A program made the position numbers and the translations under genes. Shown here piece by piece: positions 7,963-16,400 of a stretch of 55,989 bases of DNA. Under the pieces are notes generated by a model. The model was not told the DNA's origin. It did no database searches and saw only the letters and a list, made by a program, of their open reading frames with translations. Position 1 is the stretch's first letter. The number at the start of each line of letters is the position of its first letter. This stretch comes from Anaerolineales bacterium (lineage in GTDB: Bacteria > Chloroflexota > Anaerolineae > Anaerolineales > Villigracilaceae): the NCBI GenBank assembly GCA_024710905.1, contig JANJTV010000038.1, positions 1-55,989 on the forward strand, in the 5' to 3' direction.

Positions 7963-10050
7963 CTAATCTGCCGCACTGGCGGAAAGTTGCTGGCGGCGGG
8001 CCCGGGTAGGTACAACATCGGCGTCCGGTTCGGGCCAGGCTGCGATAAACGTACCCAGGATGAAGATCAGCGAGCCAACCCATAGCCAGTTGACCAGCGG
8101 GTTGTGATAAATCTTAAAGGGGGCTACTTCCGCTGTCACTCCCTCCCAGTTGACCAACAGGATATACAGGTCATCTTCCATTGAAGAACGAACACCAGGG
8201 ATGGTCATGGGTTGGCCGTCGGGATACAGGTCATAGCGCGGATACAGTTCGCCGAGGTACTGCCCATCGCGGAAGATGCTCATCACAGCGCGGGTGACCC
8301 AGCGTTCATCCGAATGGCGGAATTGGGCCAGCGAGTCGTAGCGGATGGTATACCCGGCCACTTCGACGGACTCACCTACGGCCATGCTTTTCTGCGTTTC
8401 CACCTGGAACATTTCGATGCCAATGATGCCAATGGCCATCAGCACCACGCCAAGGTGAATGGTGTAACCGCCATACCGACGTCGATTGCGCCCGGCCAGC
8501 CGCCACAGGGCCGTAAAAATATTCTCTTTCTGGGCCCGGCTGCGGGCTGCGGCAGCGCGCCAGAATTCATACAGGGTAACGAAACCGGTCAGGGCCACCA
8601 CAAAGAAGCCGATGGCAGCATAGATGAAGTAACCATTGGTGATGGCAGCAGAACCGGCGTATAACGAGTAGCCAATAAAGGCGACAATCACGATCACAGC
8701 CACGATCAGCGGTTTCCAGATGGCGCGGCCCAGCGTTTTGGCTGTGGAATGTCCCCAGGCAGAAAGCGGGGCAATGCCCATCAGCAGCACCAAACCGGCA
8801 AACAATGGGCCGGTAGCGCGTTCGTAATAAGGAGGCCCGACAGTTACTTTTTGGCCAGTGAGCAATTCAGAAATCAATGGGTAGATGACGCCCCAGAAAC
8901 ATACCACCAGGATGCCAATAAAGAGCAGGTTGTTGAGCAGGAAGAGCGCTTCGCGGGAGAGCAGCGAGTTCATTTGGGCTTCTGATTTCAACTCGGGCCA
9001 ACGCCAGATCAATAGTGCTATGGAGGCGATAAATGTGACACCGATAAAGATGAAGAAAGCCGGGCCAATGGCGCTCTGCGCAAATGCATGCACCGAGGAA
9101 AGCACACCGGACCGGGTTAAGAAGGTGCCAAAGATGACCAGTGAGTAGGTTAGGATGACGAGCAGCATGTTCCAGTGTTTGAGCATGCCGCGCTTTTCCT
9201 GGATCACGACCGAATGCAGCAGGGCGGTGCCGGTCAGCCAGGGCATGAAAGCGGCAATTTCCACCGGGTCCCAGCCCCAGTAACCACCCCAGCCGAGCAC
9301 ATCGTAGGCCCAGCGGCCGCCTAGCACCAGGCCAAGCGAGAGGAACAGCCAGGCTACCAGTGACCAGCTGCGGGTAATGCGAATCCAGCGGTCATCACTG
9401 CGTCCGGTGACCAGCGCGGCGATGGCAAATGCGAAGGGGATGACGTAGGAAACAAAACCCAGGTACAGCATGGGTGGGTGGATGATCATGCCCGGGTGGC
9501 GCAGCAGGGGGTTCAACCCCTGGCCATCGGCCGGGGTAAATGGGAGCGCGCCCTCGGGAGCCAGCATCGCTTTTACAATTTCGCCATTAAACGTCTGCCA
9601 GAAGCGCAGGAAGGGGTTTTCATAAAAAATATTCAGTGCTAGGAAAAAAGCCAGTGTAACCGACGAGACCAGTACCACCCAGGGCAGGAATTCGCGGTCA
9701 CGGTCCCACTTGCGCAGGGTCACGGCAGTAGTAAAGGCCGAAAGCAGCCAGGACCAGAACAGCAGTGAACCGGACTGACCGCCCCACCAGGCGGTAATCT
9801 TCAGGTAAGTGGGCATGGAACGGCTGGTCACTTCATATACAAATGAAACCTGATATTGTTCGGTGACCAGCAGGATGACCAGGCTGATTGATGAAAACGT
9901 GAGCAGCGGGAAGGTCAGCTGCATTGCCAGGCGGGCGCTTTCAACCAACTTCTGGTTTTTCTTTACCTCACCGACAACCGCCGCAATCACACTGTACAGC
10001 GACACTACAAACGATAAAACAAGAATGCCATAACCGAATTCAGCCAACAT
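7963..10050 (-). CDS. ccmF: Cytochrome c haem lyase subunit CcmF
   Basis: A 695-residue polytopic protein. Diagnostic CcmF elements are WWGGQSGSLLFW (near residue 88) and the WWD domain GWGGYWGWDPVE (near residue 254). Haem-ligand His residues occur in LLRHPGMIIHPPMLY and in the ALLHS and RGMLKHW segments. A soluble carboxyl-terminal domain after residue 550 precedes a last membrane helix. CcmF removes haem from CcmE and, with CcmH, attaches it to CxxCH motifs. The start is the ATG at 10050 behind AAGGAG. A perfect hairpin separates it from ccmE. Confidence 0.94.
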   Translation of the reverse strand: MLAEFGYGILVLSFVVSLYSVIAAVVGEVKKNQKLVESARLAMQLTFPLLTFSSISLVILLVTEQYQVSFVYEVTSRSMPTYLKITAWWGGQSGSLLFWSWLLSAFTTAVTLRKWDRDREFLPWVVLVSSVTLAFFLALNIFYENPFLRFWQTFNGEIVKAMLAPEGALPFTPADGQGLNPLLRHPGMIIHPPMLYLGFVSYVIPFAFAIAALVTGRSDDRWIRITRSWSLVAWLFLSLGLVLGGRWAYDVLGWGGYWGWDPVEIAAFMPWLTGTALLHSVVIQEKRGMLKHWNMLLVILTYSLVIFGTFLTRSGVLSSVHAFAQSAIGPAFFIFIGVTFIASIALLIWRWPELKSEAQMNSLLSREALFLLNNLLFIGILVVCFWGVIYPLISELLTGQKVTVGPPYYERATGPLFAGLVLLMGIAPLSAWGHSTAKTLGRAIWKPLIVAVIVIVAFIGYSLYAGSAAITNGYFIYAAIGFFVVALTGFVTLYEFWRAAAARSRAQKENIFTALWRLAGRNRRRYGGYTIHLGVVLMAIGIIGIEMFQVETQKSMAVGESVEVAGYTIRYDSLAQFRHSDERWVTRAVMSIFRDGQYLGELYPRYDLYPDGQPMTIPGVRSSMEDDLYILLVNWEGVTAEVAPFKIYHNPLVNWLWVGSLIFILGTFIAAWPEPDADVVPTRARRQQLSASAAD

Positions 10051-10073
10051 TGATAAAACTCCTTGGGTGAGAA

Positions 10074-10098
10074 AACCCTAAGGGGTTCCCTTAGGGTT
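10074..10098. repeat. Perfect hairpin between ccmE and ccmF
   Basis: An exact 11-base inverted repeat, AACCCTAAGGG and CCCTTAGGGTT, is separated by 3 bases. On the transcribed (minus) strand it is followed by TTTTC only, so a partial terminator, attenuator or mRNA-stabilising element is more likely than a full stop. Confidence 0.7.
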
Positions 10099-10109
10099 AT
10101 TGGTTCTGG

Positions 10110-10595
10110 TTATTCCCCGGCCTGCTGGGGAACCGCCTCTTCGTATTTGGTCGGGCACTTGAGCAATAATTCATCAGCATAGAACTTGCCGTCCTCGCCG
10201 AGTTTACCCGTCATAATGGCCTGCGCCTCGTGACGTAGCAGGTCTGGTTTGGCGCCAACGTAAACGACAGTCAGGCGCGTGCGGTTGGGGTCGTTCACTG
10301 CCAGGTACAGGGCCTGCGCCAGGCCGCCTTCATCCTCAAGGTCCACGCTATCGCCGGGCACATGGGCTACATCAAATGAGAGGGTCAGGGTGTGAGGGTC
10401 ATACTGGATGCTATCGCCAAGCACTGCGCCAGAGATGCGCACATCGCGATCCACCATACTCTCGCCTTTTTGTTCAAGTTCTTCCACCGTCAGGAAGTAG
10501 TGGGCGCTGGCCGTGGTGGAGGATGCGATCAGGTACACCACCGCCGCCAGGATGAGCAAACCGCCGATCATGAATTTCATACGTGGATTGGGCAT
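10110..10595 (-). CDS. ccmE: Haem chaperone CcmE, CxxxY variant
   Basis: A 161-residue protein with one membrane helix (residues 8-24) and an OB-fold domain. The region around YVGAKPDLLRHEAQAIMTG matches the CcmE segment that normally reads YxGxLPDLFREGQxxVxxG. The haem-binding end is LLLKCPTKYEE: the haem-attaching residue is Cys147, not His, and is followed by Tyr151, giving the CxxxY form described for archaeal and some deltaproteobacterial CcmE proteins. It carries haem from CcmC to CcmF. It is first in the operon, with AGGAG six bases before the ATG. Confidence 0.92.
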   Translation of the reverse strand: MPNPRMKFMIGGLLILAAVVYLIASSTTASAHYFLTVEELEQKGESMVDRDVRISGAVLGDSIQYDPHTLTLSFDVAHVPGDSVDLEDEGGLAQALYLAVNDPNRTRLTVVYVGAKPDLLRHEAQAIMTGKLGEDGKFYADELLLKCPTKYEEAVPQQAGE

Positions 10596-10899
10596 GGAAC
10601 ACTCCTATCTTGGTTCGTTAATTTCATCACAACTATGCTCAATTCTACATGCCCAGATTAAGGGAATGTGAGAAGGGCCTGTTTTTTGGCATGATGAATG
10701 TCATAAAAACTCATCATCTTTATCCTATTTACAGTCTTTAACACCCAAATGCGACAAAATGACGCATAATTATGACATTCTTCCATAAAATGATGATAAT
10801 TAATCCTACGCTCATCTTGACGCAGCCTGTATAATCTGACCAACCTTGGTCGCCAATCAGACTTACAATGGACATTGTTCTGACCAACAGGAGACAGCA
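10596..10899. promoter_or_regulatory. Divergent control region between ccmE and the nine-haem cytochrome gene
   Basis: No gene is visible in these 304 bases. An AT-rich core carries a 13-base inverted pair: GATGAATGTCATA at 10693-10705 and TATGACATTCTTC at 10771-10783, matching at 12 of 13 positions as reverse complements. A TATAAT at 10830-10835 is a possible -10 for the plus-strand cytochrome gene, but no good -35 stands 16-18 bases upstream. For ccmE the best -10 candidate is TAGAAT on the minus strand near 10643-10648, also without a clear -35. A shared regulator acting on both divergent units is plausible. Confidence 0.4.
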
Positions 10900-12048
10900 A
10901 TGAAATTTGAAACCTTTAGAATAGGGAAAACCGTCTTTCGGCTGGCCACCCTGGGCCTTTCCTTGGCCGCACTGGCAATCGCCCTGCTGGTGGTGCAACC
11001 TGCCGCAGCCCAGCCCGCCAAGGTTGTTGTTCAGCAGGGCAACCCGGCCAACGATGGCTGCTTGGCCTGCCACAGCCGCGCAGGGACGTCGATCACGCTG
11101 GAAGATGGTACAGAATATGACCTGACCGTTTCGCCCGATGCCTTCCATGCCAGCGTGCACGGGCAAAAAGAATTGGCTTGTGTCGCCTGCCACACCGACA
11201 TTACCACCTTCCCGCACCCGGCGCGGACGTTCCAGACTGCGCGCGAGGCAACCATCCAGTTCAGCCAGACTTGCGAACAGTGCCACACAGAGCAAAGCCA
11301 GCAGCACAAAGAGGGCATTCACCAGGCGCAGTTGGATGCCGGGAACACCAATGCCCCGGTCTGCGCCGATTGCCACAACCCGCACGAACAACAAACAATT
11401 GCCGACATGAAACCGGCTGATGCGCCCAATACCTGCGCCCAGTGCCACAGTGTCATTTTTGAGCAGTATAAAGAAAGCGTACATGGTTCGGCCCTGGTCA
11501 ACGATGGCAACCCGGATGCCGCTTCGTGTATTGACTGCCACGGTGCGCATAAGATTGAAGATCCAAAATCGGCTGCTTTCCGCAACTTCAGCCCGCAGCT
11601 CTGTGCCACCTGCCACGCGGATGCCGAATTGATGAACAAGTATGGCATTTCCACCCAGGTGTTTGATACTTATGTAGCTGACTTTCACGGTACCACAGTG
11701 ATGCTTTTCCAGAGCACAGACCCCAACACCCCAACCAATAAAGCTGTCTGTACTGACTGTCACGGCGTGCACGACATCCTGCGCACCGACGACCCCGAAA
11801 AGGGATTGCAAGCCCGTGAAAACCTGCTGGCCACTTGCCAGAAATGCCATCCCGGTGCAACGGCAGACACCTTCACTGATGCCTGGACTGGCCACTACGT
11901 TCCCGATGCTGAAAAGTACCCGATCGTTTACTATGTCAACTTGTTTTATGCTATCCTGATCCCTGCGGTTCTGGGCGGCATGGGTGTCTTTGTTGTCACA
12001 GACTTTATCCGCCGCATGATCGATCGCAAGAAAGGAACGGCACACTAA
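10900..12048 (+). CDS. Nine-haem membrane-anchored cytochrome c
   Basis: A 382-residue exported protein started at the ATG at 10900 behind CAGGAG. A signal segment (about residues 14-37) is followed by nine CxxCH motifs in order: CLACH, CVACH, CEQCH, CADCH, CAQCH, CIDCH, CATCH, CTDCH and CQKCH. Many distal His residues (ASVHG, EGIHQ, ESVHG, DFHG) suit bis-His ligation. A membrane helix near residues 345-365 anchors the carboxyl end, leaving a basic cytoplasmic tail. Its stop overlaps the start of the cytochrome b gene by one base, so the two probably form a quinol:cytochrome complex. The partner acceptor is unknown. Confidence 0.92.
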   Translation: MKFETFRIGKTVFRLATLGLSLAALAIALLVVQPAAAQPAKVVVQQGNPANDGCLACHSRAGTSITLEDGTEYDLTVSPDAFHASVHGQKELACVACHTDITTFPHPARTFQTAREATIQFSQTCEQCHTEQSQQHKEGIHQAQLDAGNTNAPVCADCHNPHEQQTIADMKPADAPNTCAQCHSVIFEQYKESVHGSALVNDGNPDAASCIDCHGAHKIEDPKSAAFRNFSPQLCATCHADAELMNKYGISTQVFDTYVADFHGTTVMLFQSTDPNTPTNKAVCTDCHGVHDILRTDDPEKGLQARENLLATCQKCHPGATADTFTDAWTGHYVPDAEKYPIVYYVNLFYAILIPAVLGGMGVFVVTDFIRRMIDRKKGTAH

Positions 12049-12887
12049 TGTCCCAGACTACCGGTACTATGATTGAGCGTTTCCCGCTTGCCCGCCGCAT
12101 TGAGCACATGGTGATGCTACTTTCGTTCAGCACCCTGGCATTGACTGGCTTGGTGCAAAAATATCCCCTGAATGATATTTCCATCTTCCTGGTGGGCCTG
12201 CTGGGTGGTGTCGAAGTGATGCGAATTATTCACCGCGTTGCTGCAGTGGTCATGATGCTCGGCTGCGGCTACCACCTGCTGGTTGCCGGGTATAAGATGT
12301 ATGTGCGCCGCGAGCCGCTTTCCATGCTGCCCGGAATTAAAGACGCCCTGGATGCCTGGCAGTCGCTGCGATACAACATTGGCCTGGCCAAAAGCCGCCC
12401 GCAAATGGGCCGCTTCACTTTTGAGGAAAAAGCCGAGTACTGGGCTTTTGTCTGGGGCGCGCTGATTATGGGTATCACCGGTTTCATGATGTGGAACCCG
12501 ATCGCCGCTACCCAATTCATGCCCGGTGAGTTCATCGTAGCCGCCAAAGCTGCCCACGGCGCCGAAGCTGTGCTGGCCGTGCTGGCCATCATCCTGTGGC
12601 ACTTTTACCATGTGCACATCAAGTTCCTTAACAAATCTATGTTCACTGGCAAGTTAAGCGAACAGGAAATGCTGCATGACCACCCGGTGGAACTGGCCGA
12701 CCTGAAATCTGGACGTGGTCAGGGAGAAACAGACCCGGCAATCATTAAGCGCCGCCAGAAAATTTACTTCCCGATTGCGGGGGTGCTGGCCCTGATCATG
12801 ATTATTGGCCTGGTTTACTTTGTAACCATGGAGACAACGTCCATCGAGACCATCCCTCCGGCCAGCAGTCTGCTCAACCTGCTCTAA
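12048..12887 (+). CDS. Membrane cytochrome b (formate dehydrogenase gamma/cytochrome b561 type)
   Basis: A 279-residue membrane protein with five or so helices. His residues in RRIEHMVM, RIIHRVAA, CGYHLLV, AAHGAEA and LWHFYHVHIKF fit a dihaem b-type quinone-reacting subunit such as those of formate dehydrogenase or thiosulfate reductase. It is coupled to the nine-haem cytochrome gene by TAATG overlap. I infer that it moves electrons between the quinone pool and that cytochrome, but direction and substrate cannot be read from sequence. Confidence 0.85.
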   Translation: MSQTTGTMIERFPLARRIEHMVMLLSFSTLALTGLVQKYPLNDISIFLVGLLGGVEVMRIIHRVAAVVMMLGCGYHLLVAGYKMYVRREPLSMLPGIKDALDAWQSLRYNIGLAKSRPQMGRFTFEEKAEYWAFVWGALIMGITGFMMWNPIAATQFMPGEFIVAAKAAHGAEAVLAVLAIILWHFYHVHIKFLNKSMFTGKLSEQEMLHDHPVELADLKSGRGQGETDPAIIKRRQKIYFPIAGVLALIMIIGLVYFVTMETTSIETIPPASSLLNLL

Positions 12888-12904
12888 AAATCCTGATAAA
12901 GAAG

Positions 12905-12936
12905 AACATCCCCCAACAGCAATGTTGGGGGATGTT
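12905..12936. terminator. Bidirectional terminator between convergent electron-transfer operons
   Basis: A perfect 13-base inverted repeat, AACATCCCCCAAC and GTTGGGGGATGTT, has a 6-base loop. It lies between the 3' ends of the cytochrome b gene (plus) and the NrfD gene (minus). The T-tracts are short on both sides. Confidence 0.75.
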
Positions 12937-12958
12937 GTATTTCGGATTGATTGTTCTC

Positions 12959-14224
12959 TCAGGCATGTACAGGGATTGGTTCCTGTGCGTGGGCAGGTTC
13001 GTGATGGTCACTGTATTCATGGTCCACCACATGGAAGTATCGGATGCCAACCGACAGACCCATCAGCCAGTAGGCTATCAGCCCAGCCCCGGTGATAATC
13101 TCCACCAGGGAGGGGAAGTAGCTGGTGTACTGTGCCAGCCCTGCCTGGCCCGGCAAGTACGAAACCGTTACCAGTTGGCCCACCATCGTCACATCCCAGC
13201 GGTAAGCAATTACCCCGGCGACCACCATCCCGGTAGCCAGCATCCGCCAGACAGGCAGCCTGCGGGTGGCCGGATTGAGCAGGATGATCAATGGCAGGAC
13301 AGCCCCGAACAATATTTCCACAATCCAGAAGTTGAAGGAAAGCGGCCCTGTCGTGAGCAGGGATAAGCCCTCAGAACGGCCCGGCTCATAGGTATAAGTC
13401 ATCGCCAGCACATCCCAGAAGCGCATGTACAGGTACAGACCCAGCGCCCAACCGATGAATTTCGAAACCTTCTCCAGTAGTTCATCACGGATGATGGCCC
13501 GTTTGGTCAGGCGTGCTGATAGCATAGAGGCAAAAACTGTCATTGCCATACCAGCAATCACTGCCGAAACGATGAAGTGGACGGCCACGCCGGGGCGATA
13601 CCAGACCGGCCGTGCTTTGAGCACACCGTAGACGGCGCCCAGCGAGGACTGGTGCAGCATGGAAAGGCATAACCCAACCACGGCCAGCACCGGAGCCAGC
13701 TTATGAATGTTGGCAGCCAGCGGCACAATGAACGGGAATTTCTTACGCAGCCACTCCCAAGTCGCAAGGATTGGCAATATTTCCAGCATCAGTACGCTCA
13801 GGTAGAGCGTAATGCACATCGTCACTTCCCAGAGCAGGGAGTGGGAATTCCAGTACACAAGGGCATGCCAGAAGCGGTCCGGGCGGCCAATATCCAGAAT
13901 CAGCGCCAGCAGGGCGGTGGTATAGCCCAGCAGGCCAATCCAGATGGCGGTTCGTGCCACCGGCATATATTCCTTCAGGCCAACCAGGTACACGCCAACG
14001 CACAGGGCAAACGCGCCACCGGCAATGGCAATCGCCGAAAGGTCAATGGTAATCCACAAGCCCCAGGGTACCAGGTCGGTCAGGTTGGTGATGGAAAGCC
14101 CGTGCCAGAAGACCAGGATGCCGCCCACCGCTGCCGCTGCCAGGATGATGCCCAGCAGGCCCACCCACAGTGTCCACGGGGTGACCAGGCGTTTTACCTG
14201 CTCAAGCGAGATTGTCTTTTTCAT
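12959..14224 (-). CDS. NrfD/PsrC-type quinone-interacting membrane subunit
   Basis: A 421-residue protein with about ten membrane helices. Sequence features of the NrfD/HybB family include GLWITIDLSAIAIAGGAF, DIGRPDRFWHAL and MLHQSSLGAVYG. Such subunits exchange quinol electrons with an attached ferredoxin on the outer face. It starts 2 nt after the ferredoxin stop, which matches the usual NrfC-NrfD order. The tail is His/Glu-rich (VVDHEYSDHHEPAHAQ). No molybdopterin or nitrite reductase subunit is present in the window, so the terminal reaction remains open. Confidence 0.88.
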   Translation of the reverse strand: MKKTISLEQVKRLVTPWTLWVGLLGIILAAAAVGGILVFWHGLSITNLTDLVPWGLWITIDLSAIAIAGGAFALCVGVYLVGLKEYMPVARTAIWIGLLGYTTALLALILDIGRPDRFWHALVYWNSHSLLWEVTMCITLYLSVLMLEILPILATWEWLRKKFPFIVPLAANIHKLAPVLAVVGLCLSMLHQSSLGAVYGVLKARPVWYRPGVAVHFIVSAVIAGMAMTVFASMLSARLTKRAIIRDELLEKVSKFIGWALGLYLYMRFWDVLAMTYTYEPGRSEGLSLLTTGPLSFNFWIVEILFGAVLPLIILLNPATRRLPVWRMLATGMVVAGVIAYRWDVTMVGQLVTVSYLPGQAGLAQYTSYFPSLVEIITGAGLIAYWLMGLSVGIRYFHVVDHEYSDHHEPAHAQEPIPVHA

Positions 14225-14226
14225 GT

Positions 14227-14991
14227 TTAGGCCTCCTTTTTGTAAGGTAGGTAATACACACGCGGGCCGGTGCCCAGGTCTTCACGCAGGCGGTAGCTGG
14301 GGTGTTTTGCCAGTAACTTGCTCGCCGGGGATTCAGGATCATTCAGGTCGCCAAAGACGCGTGCACCCGTTGGGCAGGCACCCACACAGGCAGGTGTTGC
14401 ATCACGGTCAACGCCGGGGGTCAGGCCAAGCGCCAGGCCGCGATCGATTCGTTGGTAGCAGAACGAGCATTTTTCCGGCACGCCACGCGGACGGCGTTCC
14501 ACTTCCGGCTCACCCCATTCAGGTACGGCCGGGTTGTCGCCATCGAAGGATTTCCAGTTGAAGACACGTGCACCATACGGGCAGGCTACTTCGCAATACC
14601 GGCAGCCAATGCATTTGTCATAGTCCATCATCACAATGCCGTCGGCACGATAGTAGCTGGCACCCACCATGCAGACTTCCACACAGGGGGCATGCTCACA
14701 TTGCATGCAGGGGCGAGGCAGGTAGACGGTTTTCCCTTCCACCTCATCGACCGGAAAGACCGGGTTCCAGGTGTTGTCAGGGCTGACGTCGTTGTTGGCG
14801 CGGCAGGCTTGTACGCAGTAGTTGCAGCCAGTGCATTTGGACTGGTCAATGACCATGGCCCATTTCCGGCCACCTTCACTGACAGGCCCTGAAGCAGAGG
14901 CATATTCCATCACGCGCAGGCCGGTGACAGCCGCAGCTCCAACAGCGGCAACTTTGATAAAGTCGCGGCGGGAAATCTTATTTTCGGTCAT
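14227..14991 (-). CDS. Tat-exported four-cluster ferredoxin, NrfC-like
   Basis: A 254-residue iron-sulfur protein. I take the ATG at 14991, which overlaps the octahaem gene stop as ATGA and follows GGAGG. A twin-arginine signal (SRRDFIKVAAVGAAAV) starts at residue 7. Four cysteine groups follow, typical of 4x[4Fe-4S] subunits: CTGCNYCVQAC, CMQCEHAPCVEVC, CIGCRYCEVACPYG, and CSFC with a later CVGACPTGA. It passes electrons between the NrfD-type subunit and the multihaem cytochrome encoded just upstream. Confidence 0.92.
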   Translation of the reverse strand: MTENKISRRDFIKVAAVGAAAVTGLRVMEYASASGPVSEGGRKWAMVIDQSKCTGCNYCVQACRANNDVSPDNTWNPVFPVDEVEGKTVYLPRPCMQCEHAPCVEVCMVGASYYRADGIVMMDYDKCIGCRYCEVACPYGARVFNWKSFDGDNPAVPEWGEPEVERRPRGVPEKCSFCYQRIDRGLALGLTPGVDRDATPACVGACPTGARVFGDLNDPESPASKLLAKHPSYRLREDLGTGPRVYYLPYKKEA

Positions 14992-15941
14992 TTTGACCCT
15001 CCAAGGCGTGAGAGAAACTTGCGCATCCACGGGCCAAGCACAGCCCCGGCGGCGATCCCGATCAGGCCTGCCAAGCTGGCAAACCCTACCGGGCTGACCG
15101 GCTCGGGAGTTGTGCTAACTTCCCCGGCATTTCCATTTTGTACAGGCTCAGCAGCAACACTTTCACCTTCCTGCTCAATTGCGCCAGCCGCATCACCTGC
15201 AGCATGCATCTGGTGCGCATGGCAGGAGGAGCAGGTGGCGATCTCAGGCATAAAGTTATGGTCGGGCACCTGATGGGCAGTGGCAAAACTTTCAGGGTCG
15301 GAACCAAGATCAAGATGACAGTTGACGCAGCCAATGCCAGATTGAGCATGGGCGCTGTGTTCGTAACTGGCAGGGTAATCCTTATGGCAGTTGATGCACA
15401 GATCCGAGGGGTCTTCCAATTCCTGCCCGGTAATGGAGCGCAGGTCAGTGGAGTGGGGGTTATGGCAGGCGGTGCAGGTCATGTTGCGCTGGTAGTGACC
15501 GCTCATGGCCCAGTTGCTTACGCCAAATTCCACACTGCTATGGCAGCGCACACAGGTGTCGGTGCTTTTATCCACCGGCATATTTTCCTGTGGGTGGTTG
15601 GCCGGGATGGGCGAGTGGCAGGCCGCACAGTCAACATTTTCAGCGGCATACACGCCAGTGCTGGTATCGTAGCCGGTGGTGTGGCATACCAGGCATGCGC
15701 CGGGATTGCCCTGTTTTCCCCATTCTTCCAGGAAAGTCGGGGAGGTGCTGGATTGTCCGTGCGGCCCACCGGTCCAGCTGTCATAGAAAGGCTGGTGGCA
15801 GGTCTGGCAGTCTGGCTGGGCAGCCGGATCGGCGGGTTCAGTTTGTGACTGGCCCTGGGCGCTGGCCATGACCAGCGTAACCCCGGCGGCTACTACAGCC
15901 AATACCAGGGCGATGACAATTCGTTCCAAACGGGTGATCAT
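14988..15941 (-). CDS. Eight-haem membrane-anchored cytochrome c (c554-like front end)
   Basis: A 317-residue exported protein. The ATG at 15941 is seven bases after AAGGAG; another at 15947 is too close to it. The signal segment covers about residues 6-27. Eight CxxCH motifs follow: CQTCH, CLVCH, CAACH, CVRCH, CTACH, CINCH, CVNCH and CSSCH. The first part (YDSWTGGPHG, then CHTTGYD) resembles cytochrome c554-type domains. A linker rich in Ala, Glu and Pro leads to a membrane helix near residue 290 and a basic tail. No CxxCK site is present, so it is probably an electron carrier and not an octahaem nitrite or hydroxylamine enzyme. Confidence 0.9.
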   Translation of the reverse strand: MITRLERIVIALVLAVVAAGVTLVMASAQGQSQTEPADPAAQPDCQTCHQPFYDSWTGGPHGQSSTSPTFLEEWGKQGNPGACLVCHTTGYDTSTGVYAAENVDCAACHSPIPANHPQENMPVDKSTDTCVRCHSSVEFGVSNWAMSGHYQRNMTCTACHNPHSTDLRSITGQELEDPSDLCINCHKDYPASYEHSAHAQSGIGCVNCHLDLGSDPESFATAHQVPDHNFMPEIATCSSCHAHQMHAAGDAAGAIEQEGESVAAEPVQNGNAGEVSTTPEPVSPVGFASLAGLIGIAAGAVLGPWMRKFLSRLGGSK

Positions 15942-15956
15942 TAACATTCTCCTTTA

Positions 15957-16268
15957 CTATGCCGGGATGGGTGCCTGGATAAAGACATCGCATGCCAGGC
16001 ATTCTTCTTTAAGCGTTCCATCTGCAGCGCGAAAGACCTGCCAGCAGGGCTGGCCGCTTTCACATGCCGCGCATTGGGCGCGCTTCTCGGGTGAGCAGCC
16101 TTTTGTTTCCCAGCAGGGTTTTTGCATGGCTGCCACTGGCAGGTGACGGCTTTCGGCCTGCCAGTGTTCATCCATTTTGCGCAACAGTACGACCACGATG
16201 GCGGTGAACAGAACGGGCAACCCAATGCGGATGAGCAAGCCAGTGATGACGAACAGGGTTTCGTTCAT
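15957..16268 (-). CDS. Membrane protein with two-CW-like cysteine domain
   Basis: A 103-residue protein. One amino-terminal helix (residues 6-29) is followed by KPCWETKGC, CAAC, QPCWQVF and ECLACDVF. Two CW pairs plus spaced cysteines resemble the small two-CW domain seen in proteins of anaerobes and often near redox genes. The cysteines could bind a metal or FeS cluster. It begins behind AAGGAGG directly after the 40-residue gene and precedes the octahaem gene by 15 nt, so it is part of this operon. Function unknown. Confidence 0.75.
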   Translation of the reverse strand: MNETLFVITGLLIRIGLPVLFTAIVVVLLRKMDEHWQAESRHLPVAAMQKPCWETKGCSPEKRAQCAACESGQPCWQVFRAADGTLKEECLACDVFIQAPIPA

Positions 16269-16277
16269 GGGGCCTCC

Positions 16278-16400
16278 TTACCAGTTGTGCCGGTATTCAT
16301 CGGTGTGGCGCTGGTAGAACTCTCCCAATCCGATAATGACCAGGATTGGCAGCACCAGGCGGAGCAAGCCGTACAGGGTGACAGTAATCAGTGCGTCCAT
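16278..16400 (-). CDS. Forty-residue single-helix membrane peptide
   Basis: A very short gene with AGGAG six bases before its ATG and a stop 9 nt before the two-CW gene. It encodes one membrane helix (about residues 8-26, LYGLLRLVLPILVIIGLGEF) and a polar end, YQRHTDEYRHNW. It is first in the NrfCD/octahaem operon. Small subunits of this kind often stabilise respiratory membrane complexes. No family is recognised. Confidence 0.7.
   Translation of the reverse strand: MDALITVTLYGLLRLVLPILVIIGLGEFYQRHTDEYRHNW

Noticed and set aside
10818-10835. TTGACG and TATAAT as a promoter for the nine-haem cytochrome gene
   Set aside because: Only seven bases separate them, so they cannot work as a -35/-10 pair. 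The TATAAT alone is kept as a weak -10.
10738-12045. A 435-codon open frame opposite the nine-haem cytochrome gene
   Set aside because: The plus strand has nine CxxCH motifs, a signal and an anchor, while the antisense product has no recognisable feature.
14988-15941. Octahaem nitrite or hydroxylamine reductase
   Set aside because: Those enzymes need an unusual active-site haem (CxxCK or a Tyr cross-link) and are larger. Here all eight sites are CxxCH.
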